A stretch of DNA of 8,872 nt, from contig ONRO01000065.1 of assembly GCA_900320235.1 (NCBI GenBank), forward strand, positions 1-8,872, written 5' to 3'. The first letter of the stretch is position 1. Each line of letters starts with the position of its first letter. Of the stretch, positions 1-6,969 are shown piece after piece. The notes below the pieces were generated by a model, which was given only the letters and a program-made list of their open reading frames with translations, was not told where the DNA came from and did no database searches. Both the position numbers and the translations under genes were made by a program. Origin of the DNA: an uncultured Eubacteriales bacterium (lineage in GTDB: Bacteria; Bacillota; Clostridia; Oscillospirales; Acutalibacteraceae).

Positions 1-1
1 C

Positions 2-535
2 TCTTTTTGTAATGGACAGGGAACCATACCAACAAAATGTATCCGGAGTGATAAGGCTGAGAGCGGCTATAAAGCTGTTGATCTGAAATGGTTTGATAAT
101 ATCTGGGCGCACTACATAAACAGCGGCTTATGGGATTCCTCCGTTCCCGATTCCTATACTGATTTTGAGGACTACTATGATTATATTTACGGTCAGGCTG
201 TTGCTATCGAAGTATACGGCAAGACCCTTCAGGGCAGACTGACAATAGACTACGGCAAACCGGATTACAACGCTCAGACCACTCCCGACACTGGTATCTA
301 TGATACGGATAATTCTTATGGACATTCTACAAATGAAACCCAATGCTTCAAATGCGGAGGATCGGGCAAGATCGTCTGCACTGAGTGCGGCGGTTCAGGT
401 AAAATAGAACGTCAGAAAGAAGCTATTTCTTTTGACGGAAGTCCGAATTACTACACTATTCAGGAAAGATGTCCCCGTTGTGACGGCGATAAATACATTT
501 CCTGCAATGTATGCCACGGGCAGGGACATTATTAA
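2..535 (+). CDS. Cysteine-rich protein with DnaJ-type zinc-finger repeats (partial, 5' end missing)
   Basis: An open frame runs from the left edge to a TAA at 533-535, giving 177 visible residues; the start lies outside the window. The C-terminal third has four CxxC pairs: C115/C118 and C126/C129, each followed by GGSG, then C157/C160 (followed by DGD) and C168/C171 (followed by HGQG), and the protein stops two residues later. Four CxxCxGxG-like repeats are the arrangement of the DnaJ/Hsp40 zinc-binding domain, in which pairs 1 and 4 and pairs 2 and 3 each hold a zinc ion. The fragment also begins inside what looks like another such repeat (SFCNGQG), so there may be a second cluster upstream. 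The stretch between, about residues 20-110, is acidic and tyrosine-rich with no motif I recognise. No J domain, signal peptide or membrane segment is visible in this part. It is transcribed toward gltD, so it is not part of that operon. Zinc binding is well supported by pattern; a chaperone role is not shown. Confidence 0.75.
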   Translation, partial: SFCNGQGTIPTKCIRSDKAESGYKAVDLKWFDNIWAHYINSGLWDSSVPDSYTDFEDYYDYIYGQAVAIEVYGKTLQGRLTIDYGKPDYNAQTTPDTGIYDTDNSYGHSTNETQCFKCGGSGKIVCTECGGSGKIERQKEAISFDGSPNYYTIQERCPRCDGDKYISCNVCHGQGHY

Positions 536-560
536 GGCAATACTGTCAAATTTAAAGTTT

Positions 561-650
561 CGGCCGCCTTTTCAAAGGCGACAGGGTCTAGGGGCAGCGC
601 CCCTGGTCGCGCTCCGCAGAGTGCGAAATCCTTCGTGCCTGGAACGAATC
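561..650. repeat. GC-rich multi-hairpin intergenic element, probable dispersed repeat
   Basis: Four short inverted repeats follow one another in about 85 bases. CGCCTTT/AAAGGCG lies at 565-571 and 574-580. AGGGGC/GCCCCT lies at 590-595 and 599-604. TCGC-G-CTC pairs with GAG-T-GCGA (607-614 with 619-626, one G-T wobble and a four-base loop). TTCGT/ACGAA lies at 632-636 and 644-648. The stretch is more GC-rich than its surroundings and has no credible reading frame of its own. Chains of small hairpins around an AGGGGCAGCGCCCCT core resemble intergenic repeats I associate with Ruminococcus genomes. Repeat status cannot be proved from one copy; the hairpins are seen directly. Confidence 0.5.
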
Positions 651-700
651 AAAAAAACAGAGCCAGCGGTTCAGTGATGATCCGCTGGCTCTTTATTTTT
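651..700. terminator. Bidirectional intrinsic terminator between the upstream gene and gltD
   Basis: An 11-bp perfect stem, AGAGCCAGCGG at 659-669 with CCGCTGGCTCT at 682-692, can continue past one T-T mismatch through TCA/TGA (671-673 with 678-680) to a GTGA tetraloop at 674-677. Read on the minus strand, the stem is followed by seven T residues (651-657), a textbook intrinsic terminator for the gltB-gltD transcript just after the gltD stop codon. Read on the plus strand it is followed by TTATTTTT, so it can also end the transcript of the upstream gene. The plus-strand T run overlaps the gltD stop codon at 699-701, so the convergent units share one compact stop signal. Confidence 0.9.
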
Positions 701-2183
701 ACAGATTTGTATATCCCATAAGGCTGAGATCAACTTCCTTTGCACAATCCCTGCCGTCACGTATCGCACGGACTACAAGCGACTGTCCGGAATGCATATC
801 TCCCGCTGTGAATACATCGGGGACATTCGTCTGATGACTTCCCTTTTCTGACGCAACATTTGTCCTTGCATCCGTAGCTACTCCGAATGCCTCGGTCACA
901 TACTGCTCGCTGCCGAGAAAGCCTGCCGCGATAAGCACAAGCTCTGCTTCCACTGTACGCTCGCTGCCTTCGATCTGCTGCATCTTCATGCGGCCTGTTT
1001 CCTCGTCACGCTCGAATTTCAGCTCCACAAGTACAGCTCCGCTAAGCTCTCCGTTTTCATTTCTGATAAACTCTTTTACTGTCGTCTGATATACTCTCGG
1101 GTCATTTCCGAAAACTGCAGCTGCTTCCTCCTGTCCGTAATCAGTCTTGCAGACCCTCGGCCACTGCGGCCACGGATTGTTTTCAGCCCTCGTGTCCGGA
1201 AGCTTAGGCATCATCTCAAGCTGAAGTATGCTCTTAGCCCCGTGACGCACACAGGTTCCTACGCAGTCATTTCCTGTGTCGCCGCCGCCGATAACAATTA
1301 CGTTCTTATCCTTTGCACTGATATATGTTCCATCGCTCAGTCCGCTGTCAAGCAGAGCTTTTGTAGTTGATTTAAGAAAATCTACTGCAAAGTAAATTCC
1401 ATCTCCCTCTCTGCCGGGAACCTTTATATCTCGGGGATTTGATGCTCCACAGGTCAGTATTACCCTGTCAAATCTGTTCATTATCTCCTCTGCTGTAATA
1501 TCCTTTCCCACATTCACGCCTGTTTTAAAGGTAACACCCTCTTCCTTCATTATATCAATGCGGCGCTCTATGACCCATTTTTCAAGCTTCATATTCGGTA
1601 TTCCGTACATAAGAAGTCCGCCCGGACGGTCAGAACGTTCAAATACCGTAACGCTGTGACCTCTTCTGCAAAGCTCGTCTGCTGCTGCAAGGCCGGAAGG
1701 GCCTGAACCGATAACTGCAACTGTCTTTCCTGTTTTTACCTTCGGCGGCTGAGCCTTTGCCCAGCCCTTTGCATATGCCTTTTCCACGATAGCATATTCA
1801 TTTGCACGCACTGTTACAGAATCACCCTGAGAACCGCAGGTACATGCCTTTTCACAAAGTGCCGGACATACCCGGGAAGTGAACTCCGGAAAATTATTCG
1901 TAAGTCTGAGCCGCTTATATGCAAGCTCCCATGCACCCCTGTATACAAGGTCGTTCCATTCGGGAATCAGGTTGCCGAGCGGACAGCCCGATATCATTCC
2001 TCCGATCATCATTCCCGACTGACAGAACGGAACACCGCATTCCATACATCTTGCAGCCTGCTTTCTCTGTTCCTTTTCAGAAAGCGGCGTATGGAATTCA
2101 TTATAATTACAGATGCGCTCCTTTACCGGAAAGGCATCGGCATCCTTTCTGTTATATTCCAAAAATCCTGTTGGCTTTCCCAT
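699..2183 (-). CDS. gltD: Glutamate synthase [NADPH], small (beta) subunit
   Basis: A 494-residue protein, normal in length for GltD. This subunit takes electrons from NAD(P)H by FAD and passes them through iron-sulfur clusters to the large subunit, in the cytoplasm. The N-terminal ferredoxin-like part carries two cysteine groups, C46/C49/C54 with C67 in a CMECGVPFC context, and C106/C110/C114 in CPALCEKAC; such groups bind the two 4Fe-4S clusters of the family. A Rossmann FAD site GSGPSG is at residues 159-164 and the NAD(P)H site GGGDTG is at 299-304. The C-terminal FAD motif TAGD (459-462) is followed by SGQSLVVRAIRDGR. All expected motifs are present. It follows gltB directly: its Shine-Dalgarno sequence overlaps the gltB stop codon, so the two are co-transcribed and probably translationally coupled. 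NADPH over NADH is assumed from the family. Several GltD-like proteins exist as subunits of other enzymes, but adjacency to gltB settles the assignment. Confidence 0.96.
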   Translation of the reverse strand: MGKPTGFLEYNRKDADAFPVKERICNYNEFHTPLSEKEQRKQAARCMECGVPFCQSGMMIGGMISGCPLGNLIPEWNDLVYRGAWELAYKRLRLTNNFPEFTSRVCPALCEKACTCGSQGDSVTVRANEYAIVEKAYAKGWAKAQPPKVKTGKTVAVIGSGPSGLAAADELCRRGHSVTVFERSDRPGGLLMYGIPNMKLEKWVIERRIDIMKEEGVTFKTGVNVGKDITAEEIMNRFDRVILTCGASNPRDIKVPGREGDGIYFAVDFLKSTTKALLDSGLSDGTYISAKDKNVIVIGGGDTGNDCVGTCVRHGAKSILQLEMMPKLPDTRAENNPWPQWPRVCKTDYGQEEAAAVFGNDPRVYQTTVKEFIRNENGELSGAVLVELKFERDEETGRMKMQQIEGSERTVEAELVLIAAGFLGSEQYVTEAFGVATDARTNVASEKGSHQTNVPDVFTAGDMHSGQSLVVRAIRDGRDCAKEVDLSLMGYTNL

Positions 2184-2197
2184 ACTGTTCCTCCTTA
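2184..2197 (-). promoter_or_regulatory. gltD ribosome binding site overlapping the gltB stop codon
   Basis: Only 11 bases separate the gltB stop codon (TAA, 2195-2197 on the minus strand) from the gltD ATG (2181-2183). The sequence AAGGAGG occupies 2190-2196, so it shares bases with the gltB stop and sits six bases before the gltD start. This supports the chosen gltD start and suggests that ribosomes finishing gltB can reinitiate on gltD, which would help make the two subunits in equal amounts. Confidence 0.85.
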
Positions 2198-5100
2198 TCT
2201 TTCCCCGACCAGACTGTAAAATGCTTCGATCCTTGCCTGCTCTTCGGACAGACCCTTTCCTTCAAATGCAGCTATTTCCTCAGTTATCTTCTTGTAATCA
2301 TGCGGAATGATCTTCTTGAATTTCGGCAGATAGCTTTCAAAATTATCAAGTATTTTTCTTCCCTTTGCGGAATTTGTAGCTGCTGTATGCTCCTCTATCA
2401 TATTCCTGAGTTTTTCGACATCAGCTTTTTCGCTTACCTCTGAAACAAGCACAAGCTCCTTGTTGAGCTTCATATAAAGATCACGGTGCTCATCAAGTAC
2501 ATATGCAATACCGCCTGACATACCTGCGGCAAAGTTCTTTCCGGTCGTTCCTAAAACTGCAACGCAGCCGCCTGTCATATATTCACAGCCGTGATCACCG
2601 ACTCCCTCGACAACAGCTGTTGCACCTGAATTACGGACGCAGAAACGTTCGCCTGCGATACCGTTTACAAATGCCTTGCCGCTTGTTGCGCCGTAAAGTG
2701 CGACATTACCGATAATGATATTTTCCTCTGCCTTGAATGAAGCGTTCTTTGGCGGATATACAACAAGCTTTCCTCCTGAAAGTCCCTTGCCGAAGTAGTC
2801 ATTGCTGTCACCCACAAGCTCAAGAGTAAGGCCCTTTGGGATAAATGCACCGAAGCTCTGACCGCCGGAACCGTTGCAGATTACCTTGAATGTATCCTCA
2901 GCAAGATCGCTGCCGTATTTTCTTGTTATCTCAGAGCCGAAGGCTGTACCAAGAGAACGGTCTGTATTCCTGACATCTATTTCAATTGTCTTTGATTTAT
3001 GGCTTTTCAGAGCTGATCTGAATTTTTCATGCAGTACACGCTCGTCAACCGTATCTTCAAGCGCAAAATCATAGCTGCTCTTGTTTTCATAGTTTACTTC
3101 CTCATAATCCCTGCAGCCGAGTATCCTGCTGAGATCAACATTCTGTTCTCTCGGTGAAAGACCGTCCTTTACTCTGAGAAGATCTGTTCTGCCGACAAGC
3201 TCGTCAACAGTGCGTACTCCGAGCTTACTCATATATTCTCGAAGCTCTGAAGCTATGAAGGTCATGAAGTTTACTACATATTCAGGCTTTCCGGCAAATC
3301 TCTTTCTCAGCTCAGGATTCTGTGTTGCCACGCCGAAGGGACAGGTATCAAGATTGCATACACGCATCATTGCACAGCCAAGTGTGATAAGCGGTGCAGT
3401 GGCAAAGCCGAATTCCTCTGCACCGAGTATTGCTGCAACAGCAACGTCACGGCCGGTCATAAGCTTACCGTCTGTTTCAATAATAATCTTGTTTCTCAGA
3501 CCGTTCATCATAAGTGTCTGATGTGCCTCAGCAAGTCCGAGCTCCCAGGGCAGTCCGGCATTATGTATCGAGCTGCCCGGTGCTGCTCCTGTACCGCCGT
3601 CATAGCCGGAAATAAGGATTACTCCTGCGCCTGCCTTTGCAACACCTGCCGCAACAGTTCCGACACCGCATTCAGAAACAAGCTTTACTGATATTCTTGC
3701 GTCCTTGTTTGCATTTTTCAGGTCATAGATAAGCTGGGCAAGATCCTCGATGGAATATATATCATGATGCGGCGGAGGTGATATCAGCGAAACACCGGGT
3801 GTGGAATGGCGTGTCTTTGCGATCCACGGATATACTTTTTTGCCCGGAAGATGTCCTCCCTCACCGGGCTTTGCGCCCTGTGCCATTTTGATCTGAATCT
3901 CATTTGCAGAATTCAGATATGCTGATGTAACGCCGAATCGTCCTGATGCCACCTGCTTTATTGCAGAACAGCGGTTCTGCTCTGTACCCTTTGTAAGAAG
4001 TCGTTCATCGCTTTCGCCGCCCTCACCGGAATTTGATCTTCCGTGAAGCTTATTCATTGCAAGGGCAAGTGCTTCATGCGCCTCCTGAGAAATCGAGCCG
4101 TAGGACATAGCGCCTGTCTTGAAACGCTTTACAATGCTTTCAACGCTTTCAACTTCATCAAGCGGAACAGGCTCTGCTGCGTAATTGAAATCAAGCAGCC
4201 CCCTGATATTCATTGTTCCCATTTCCTCATTCACCATTTTTGAATAGGATTTGAAAAGCTCATAATTACCTGTTCTTGAAGCCATCTGAAGTGTATGGAT
4301 TGTCTGGGGGTTATATAGATGCTCCTCCCTGCCGGTACGGAATTTATGCTCGCCTCTTGAGAATATTTCCGCTGTTGTTTCAAGGCTGAGCGGATCAAAG
4401 GCTGATGTATGGAGTCTGTCAACATTTTCCTCAATATCCCTGAGTGTGATACCGCCTATTCTGCTGACAGTGCCTGTGAAATACTGGTCAATAACATCCT
4501 TACCTATGCCGATGGCCTCAAAGATCTGTGAGCCCTGGTATGACTGTATCGTTGAGATACCCATTTTTGAAGCGATCTTTACAATTCCGTGCAGCACTGC
4601 ATCATTATAATCATCAACTGCTGCATAATAATCCTTGTCAAGAAGTTCCTCATGGATAAGCTCATGTATTGTTTCCTGTGCAAGATACGGGTTGACTGCG
4701 CTTGCACCGTAGCCGAGAAGGGTAGCAAAATGATGTACAGTTCTCGGCTCGCCGCTTTCGAGTATCATTGCAAGAGACGTTCTGCGCTTTGTTACTACAA
4801 GATGACGGTGAAGTGCGGATACTGCAAGGAGTGACGGGATAGCAAGATGGTTTTCATCAACTCCCCTGTCGGAAAGAATAAGTATATTCGCACCATCGTT
4901 ATATGCCTTGTCTGCTTCGAGATAAAGCTTGTTGATAGCCTTTGAAAGGCGTGTGTTCTTATAGTACAGTATCGGGATAACTGCGACCTTGAAGCCGCTT
5001 ACATGCATATTTTTAAGCTTGAGGATATCTGTCGAGGTAAGTATCGGATTATGAACTTTGATCACCTTGCAGTTTTTCGGACGCTCCTCAAGAATATTTC

Positions 5101-6721
5101 CGTCCTCACCTATATATACTGTTGTAGAGGTTACTATTTCCTCTCTGATAGCGTCGATAGGCGGATTTGTTACCTGTGCAAAAAGCTGCTTGAAATATGA
5201 GAACAGTGGCTGCGGCTGCTTTGAAAGAACTGCAATCGGTGTATCGACACCCATTGATGTGATAGGCTCCGAGCCGTTCTGCGCCATGGGCAGAATCTCC
5301 TTCATTATCTCCTCATAAGTGTAGCCGAATGCCTTCTGAAGTCGCTTTCTTTCCTCGCCGTGATGCTCTTCAACCTTTGCATTCGGGATCTTAAGATCCT
5401 TCAGCTTTACAAGGTTGCTGTCGAGCCATTCACCGTAGGGCTGACGTGATGCATAATATTCCTTCAGCTCATCATCATCTATGACCCTGCCCTTTACTGT
5501 ATCCACAAGAAGCATTTTTCCGGGACGGAGTCTTTCCTTGACAACGATCTTTTCAGCCGGAACGGGAAGTGCGCCGACCTCTGAGGAAAGAATAAGATTG
5601 CCGTCATCTGTTATATAATATCTTGAAGGACGCAGACCGTTTCTGTCAAGCACTGCACCCATGATATCACCGTCTGAAAACAGAATAGATGCCGGGCCGT
5701 CCCACGGCTCCATCATTGTTGCGTAATACTGATAGAAATCACGCTTTACACGGCTCATTGTATGATTGCGGTCCCATGGCTCCGGAATCGTTATCATTAC
5801 CGCAAGCGGAAGCTCCATTCCGCTCATGACAAGGAATTCAAGCGTATTGTCAAGCATTGCGGAGTCTGAGCCTTCTGTATTTACAACAGGCAGTACCTTC
5901 TCAAGATCGCCCTTGAGATGCTCGCTTCTCATTGTTTCCTCTCTTGCAAGCATCTTGTCGGCATTACCCTTTATTGTATTTATCTCACCGTTGTGTACGA
6001 TCATACGGTTCGGATGAGCCCTCTGCCAGCTTGGCTGTGTATTGGTCGAAAAACGTGAGTGTACCATTGCAATTGCTGATTCAAAATCCTCGTCACGAAG
6101 ATCGGAAAAGAATCTTCTCAGATCTCCGACAAGGAACATTCCTTTATATACGATTGTCCTGCTTGAAAGCGATACAACATATGTATCCTCATTACTCTGC
6201 TCAAATACACGTCTTGCAACATAAAGCTTGCGGTCAAAATCAAGTCCGCGTCTGACGCCGTCAGGTCTTTTTATAAAGCACTGCTCTATCTTCGGCATAC
6301 AGTCAAGCGCTCTCTGGCCTATTACTGTTGTATCGCTCGGAACGCTCCTCCAGCCGAGGATCTCAAGACCTTCCTTTGCAGCAATAATTTCAAACATTTT
6401 CTTTGCCTGGTTTCTCTGCAGCTCACGCTGTGGAAAGAAAAACATTCCCACTGCATAATCTCTTTCCGAAGAAAGTTCAATGCCGATCTCAGCGGCTGCC
6501 TTTTTAAAGAATGTATGCGATATCTGAACGAGGATACCGACACCGTCACCTGTTTTTCCGTCGGCATCCTTGCCGGCACGATGCTCAAGTGTTTCTACAA
6601 TAGTAAGTGCATCCTCCACTGTCTTATGCGATTTTTTACCTTTGATATTTACAACCGCTCCGATACCGCAGTTATCATGCTCGAAACCCGGTTCGTAAAG
6701 GCTGTTCCCGCTATTAAACAT
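2195..6721 (-). CDS. gltB: Glutamate synthase, large (alpha) subunit, ferredoxin/NADPH type
   Basis: A 1508-residue protein of full length for bacterial GltB. It hydrolyses glutamine, channels the ammonia to 2-oxoglutarate and reduces the product to glutamate with electrons delivered by GltD. The N-terminal class II amidotransferase domain has its likely nucleophile at C18 in HDNCGIGAV, so a 17-residue propeptide is presumably removed to expose it. Substrate-binding motifs VHSRFSTNT (220-228) and HNGEIN (243-248) follow. The FMN synthase domain includes GAMSYGSIS (870-878), SPPPHHDIYSIEDL and YDGGTGAAP (1040-1048). The 3Fe-4S cysteines C1116, C1122 and C1127 show the family C-x5-C-x4-C spacing. 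A C-terminal glycine-rich beta-helix (GXGXG domain) includes NVALYGATSG and related repeats near residues 1335-1395. It is the first gene of the operon with gltD and diverges from glnN. No truncation or missing catalytic residue is visible. The start is chosen because it follows a good ribosome binding site and leaves a normal propeptide. Confidence 0.97.
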   Translation of the reverse strand: MFNSGNSLYEPGFEHDNCGIGAVVNIKGKKSHKTVEDALTIVETLEHRAGKDADGKTGDGVGILVQISHTFFKKAAAEIGIELSSERDYAVGMFFFPQRELQRNQAKKMFEIIAAKEGLEILGWRSVPSDTTVIGQRALDCMPKIEQCFIKRPDGVRRGLDFDRKLYVARRVFEQSNEDTYVVSLSSRTIVYKGMFLVGDLRRFFSDLRDEDFESAIAMVHSRFSTNTQPSWQRAHPNRMIVHNGEINTIKGNADKMLAREETMRSEHLKGDLEKVLPVVNTEGSDSAMLDNTLEFLVMSGMELPLAVMITIPEPWDRNHTMSRVKRDFYQYYATMMEPWDGPASILFSDGDIMGAVLDRNGLRPSRYYITDDGNLILSSEVGALPVPAEKIVVKERLRPGKMLLVDTVKGRVIDDDELKEYYASRQPYGEWLDSNLVKLKDLKIPNAKVEEHHGEERKRLQKAFGYTYEEIMKEILPMAQNGSEPITSMGVDTPIAVLSKQPQPLFSYFKQLFAQVTNPPIDAIREEIVTSTTVYIGEDGNILEERPKNCKVIKVHNPILTSTDILKLKNMHVSGFKVAVIPILYYKNTRLSKAINKLYLEADKAYNDGANILILSDRGVDENHLAIPSLLAVSALHRHLVVTKRRTSLAMILESGEPRTVHHFATLLGYGASAVNPYLAQETIHELIHEELLDKDYYAAVDDYNDAVLHGIVKIASKMGISTIQSYQGSQIFEAIGIGKDVIDQYFTGTVSRIGGITLRDIEENVDRLHTSAFDPLSLETTAEIFSRGEHKFRTGREEHLYNPQTIHTLQMASRTGNYELFKSYSKMVNEEMGTMNIRGLLDFNYAAEPVPLDEVESVESIVKRFKTGAMSYGSISQEAHEALALAMNKLHGRSNSGEGGESDERLLTKGTEQNRCSAIKQVASGRFGVTSAYLNSANEIQIKMAQGAKPGEGGHLPGKKVYPWIAKTRHSTPGVSLISPPPHHDIYSIEDLAQLIYDLKNANKDARISVKLVSECGVGTVAAGVAKAGAGVILISGYDGGTGAAPGSSIHNAGLPWELGLAEAHQTLMMNGLRNKIIIETDGKLMTGRDVAVAAILGAEEFGFATAPLITLGCAMMRVCNLDTCPFGVATQNPELRKRFAGKPEYVVNFMTFIASELREYMSKLGVRTVDELVGRTDLLRVKDGLSPREQNVDLSRILGCRDYEEVNYENKSSYDFALEDTVDERVLHEKFRSALKSHKSKTIEIDVRNTDRSLGTAFGSEITRKYGSDLAEDTFKVICNGSGGQSFGAFIPKGLTLELVGDSNDYFGKGLSGGKLVVYPPKNASFKAEENIIIGNVALYGATSGKAFVNGIAGERFCVRNSGATAVVEGVGDHGCEYMTGGCVAVLGTTGKNFAAGMSGGIAYVLDEHRDLYMKLNKELVLVSEVSEKADVEKLRNMIEEHTAATNSAKGRKILDNFESYLPKFKKIIPHDYKKITEEIAAFEGKGLSEEQARIEAFYSLVGER

Positions 6722-6727
6722 AATGAT

Positions 6728-6740
6728 CTTCCTTTCTCCT
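6728..6740 (-). promoter_or_regulatory. gltB ribosome binding site
   Basis: Reading the minus strand toward the gltB ATG (6719-6721), AGGAG (6736-6740) is followed by AAAGGAAG (6728-6735). The second purine run ends six bases before the start codon, so it is the better placed of the two; AGGAG lies 14 bases away. Together they fix the start codon. With the predicted transcription start near 6752-6755, the leader is only about 30 bases long and has no room for an elaborate RNA switch. Confidence 0.75.
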
Positions 6741-6759
6741 GATCGTGATTACAGTGCTT

Positions 6760-6788
6760 ATTATATTACTGTACTGCAGGAATGTCAA
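6760..6788 (-). promoter_or_regulatory. gltB-gltD promoter, consensus sigma-A
   Basis: On the minus strand the -35 box TTGACA lies at 6788-6783 and the -10 box TATAAT at 6765-6760, separated by exactly 17 bases. Both hexamers match the vegetative consensus perfectly. Transcription should start near 6752-6755, about 30 bases before the gltB ATG. A perfect core promoter would give high basal expression, so nitrogen control, if any, probably comes from the inverted repeat immediately upstream (6793-6823). Confidence 0.88.
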
Positions 6789-6792
6789 GAAA

Positions 6793-6823
6793 AATTGCAT
6801 ATTATTTTAAAAAATATGCAATT
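6793..6823. promoter_or_regulatory. 11-bp inverted repeat upstream of the gltB promoter, candidate operator
   Basis: AATTGCATATT (6793-6803) and AATATGCAATT (6813-6823) are perfect inverted copies around a nine-base A/T spacer. The element ends four bases from the gltB -35 box, with its TTGCA cores about 22 bp apart, two helical turns, at roughly -44 and -66 from the predicted gltB start. This is the usual location of a dimeric activator site. A transcribed hairpin or terminator is unlikely, since it lies upstream of both predicted start sites. The bound protein is unknown; a LysR-type or other nitrogen regulator is possible. Confidence 0.6.
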
Positions 6824-6863
6824 ATAATTCTTTTGCGCGTGATTTGATGGCTATTGCAGGACA

Positions 6864-6896
6864 TTTTTGCAAGAAATTTAAAAAAAGTTGCAAAAA
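6864..6896. promoter_or_regulatory. TTTTTGCAA/TTGCAAAAA inverted repeat upstream of the glnN promoter, candidate operator
   Basis: TTTTTGCAA (6864-6872) and TTGCAAAAA (6888-6896) are perfect inverted copies separated by 15 bases. The repeat ends four bases before the glnN -35 box. The TTGCAA cores are 21 bp apart and centred at about -46 and -66 relative to the predicted start. They share the TTGCA core, spacing and placement with the repeat at the gltB promoter. Caution: TTGCAA is itself palindromic and the region is A/T-rich, so part of the symmetry is cheap. Confidence 0.5.
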
Positions 6897-6900
6897 AGTA

Positions 6901-6929
6901 TTGACAAATCTTTTACACAGGTGTATACT
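6901..6929 (+). promoter_or_regulatory. glnN promoter, near-consensus sigma-A
   Basis: TTGACA (6901-6906) and TATACT (6924-6929) are separated by exactly 17 bases; the -35 box is perfect and the -10 box has one change from TATAAT. Transcription should start near A6934 or A6936, leaving a leader of about 88 bases before the glnN ATG. That leader holds the tandem hairpins described separately. The promoter diverges from that of gltB, with 112 bases between the two -35 boxes. Confidence 0.88.
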
Positions 6930-6939
6930 ACGGACATCG

Positions 6940-6969
6940 ACAGCAAAGGCGCTGTAAGCAATGGGGCTT
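6940..6969 (+). ncRNA. Tandem hexaloop hairpins in the glnN leader, candidate ANTAR-protein binding RNA
   Basis: Two stem-loops abut without a gap. Hairpin 1 is ACAGC (6940-6944), loop AAAGGC (6945-6950), GCTGT (6951-6955). Hairpin 2 is AAGC (6956-6959), loop AATGGG (6960-6965), GCTT (6966-6969). Both loops are six bases with A first and G fourth. RNA targets of ANTAR-domain antiterminators such as NasR and EutV are known to be two close hairpins with six-base loops and exactly these conserved positions. The site begins a few bases after the predicted start of transcription and precedes glutamine synthetase, a nitrogen gene of the kind this family controls. When nitrogen is scarce, a bound ANTAR protein would be expected to hold the hairpins and let transcription reach glnN. 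The fold is read by eye; the regulator is not in the window. Confidence 0.68.

Noticed and set aside
128..343. 71-residue hydrophobic open frame on the minus strand
   Set aside because: It is antisense to the zinc-finger gene; its valine- and isoleucine-rich look comes from reversing aspartate and tyrosine codons.
432..677. 81-residue open frame on the plus strand
   Set aside because: It overlaps the end of the zinc-finger gene in another frame and then runs through the hairpin-rich block and terminator; it has no ribosome binding site and no recognisable motif.
1919..2443. 174-residue open frame on the plus strand
   Set aside because: It is antisense to the end of gltB and the start of gltD, both of which have complete, well-conserved proteins; the antisense product has no family features.
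2195..6721. A CRISPR array, tRNA, insertion sequence or internal frameshift within the gltB region
   Set aside because: The reading frame is continuous with every domain in the expected order, and no spaced repeats, cloverleaf or transposase-like sequence was found.
6724..6747. Possible GATC/GATC stem in the gltB leader around the ribosome binding site
   Set aside because: A four-base self-complementary stem with a twelve-base loop is too weak, and neither the loop nor the spacing resembles the ANTAR pair seen in the glnN leader.
6793..6823. Inverted repeat read as an intrinsic terminator
   Set aside because: It lies upstream of both predicted start sites, its stem is almost entirely A/T, and no gene ends here.
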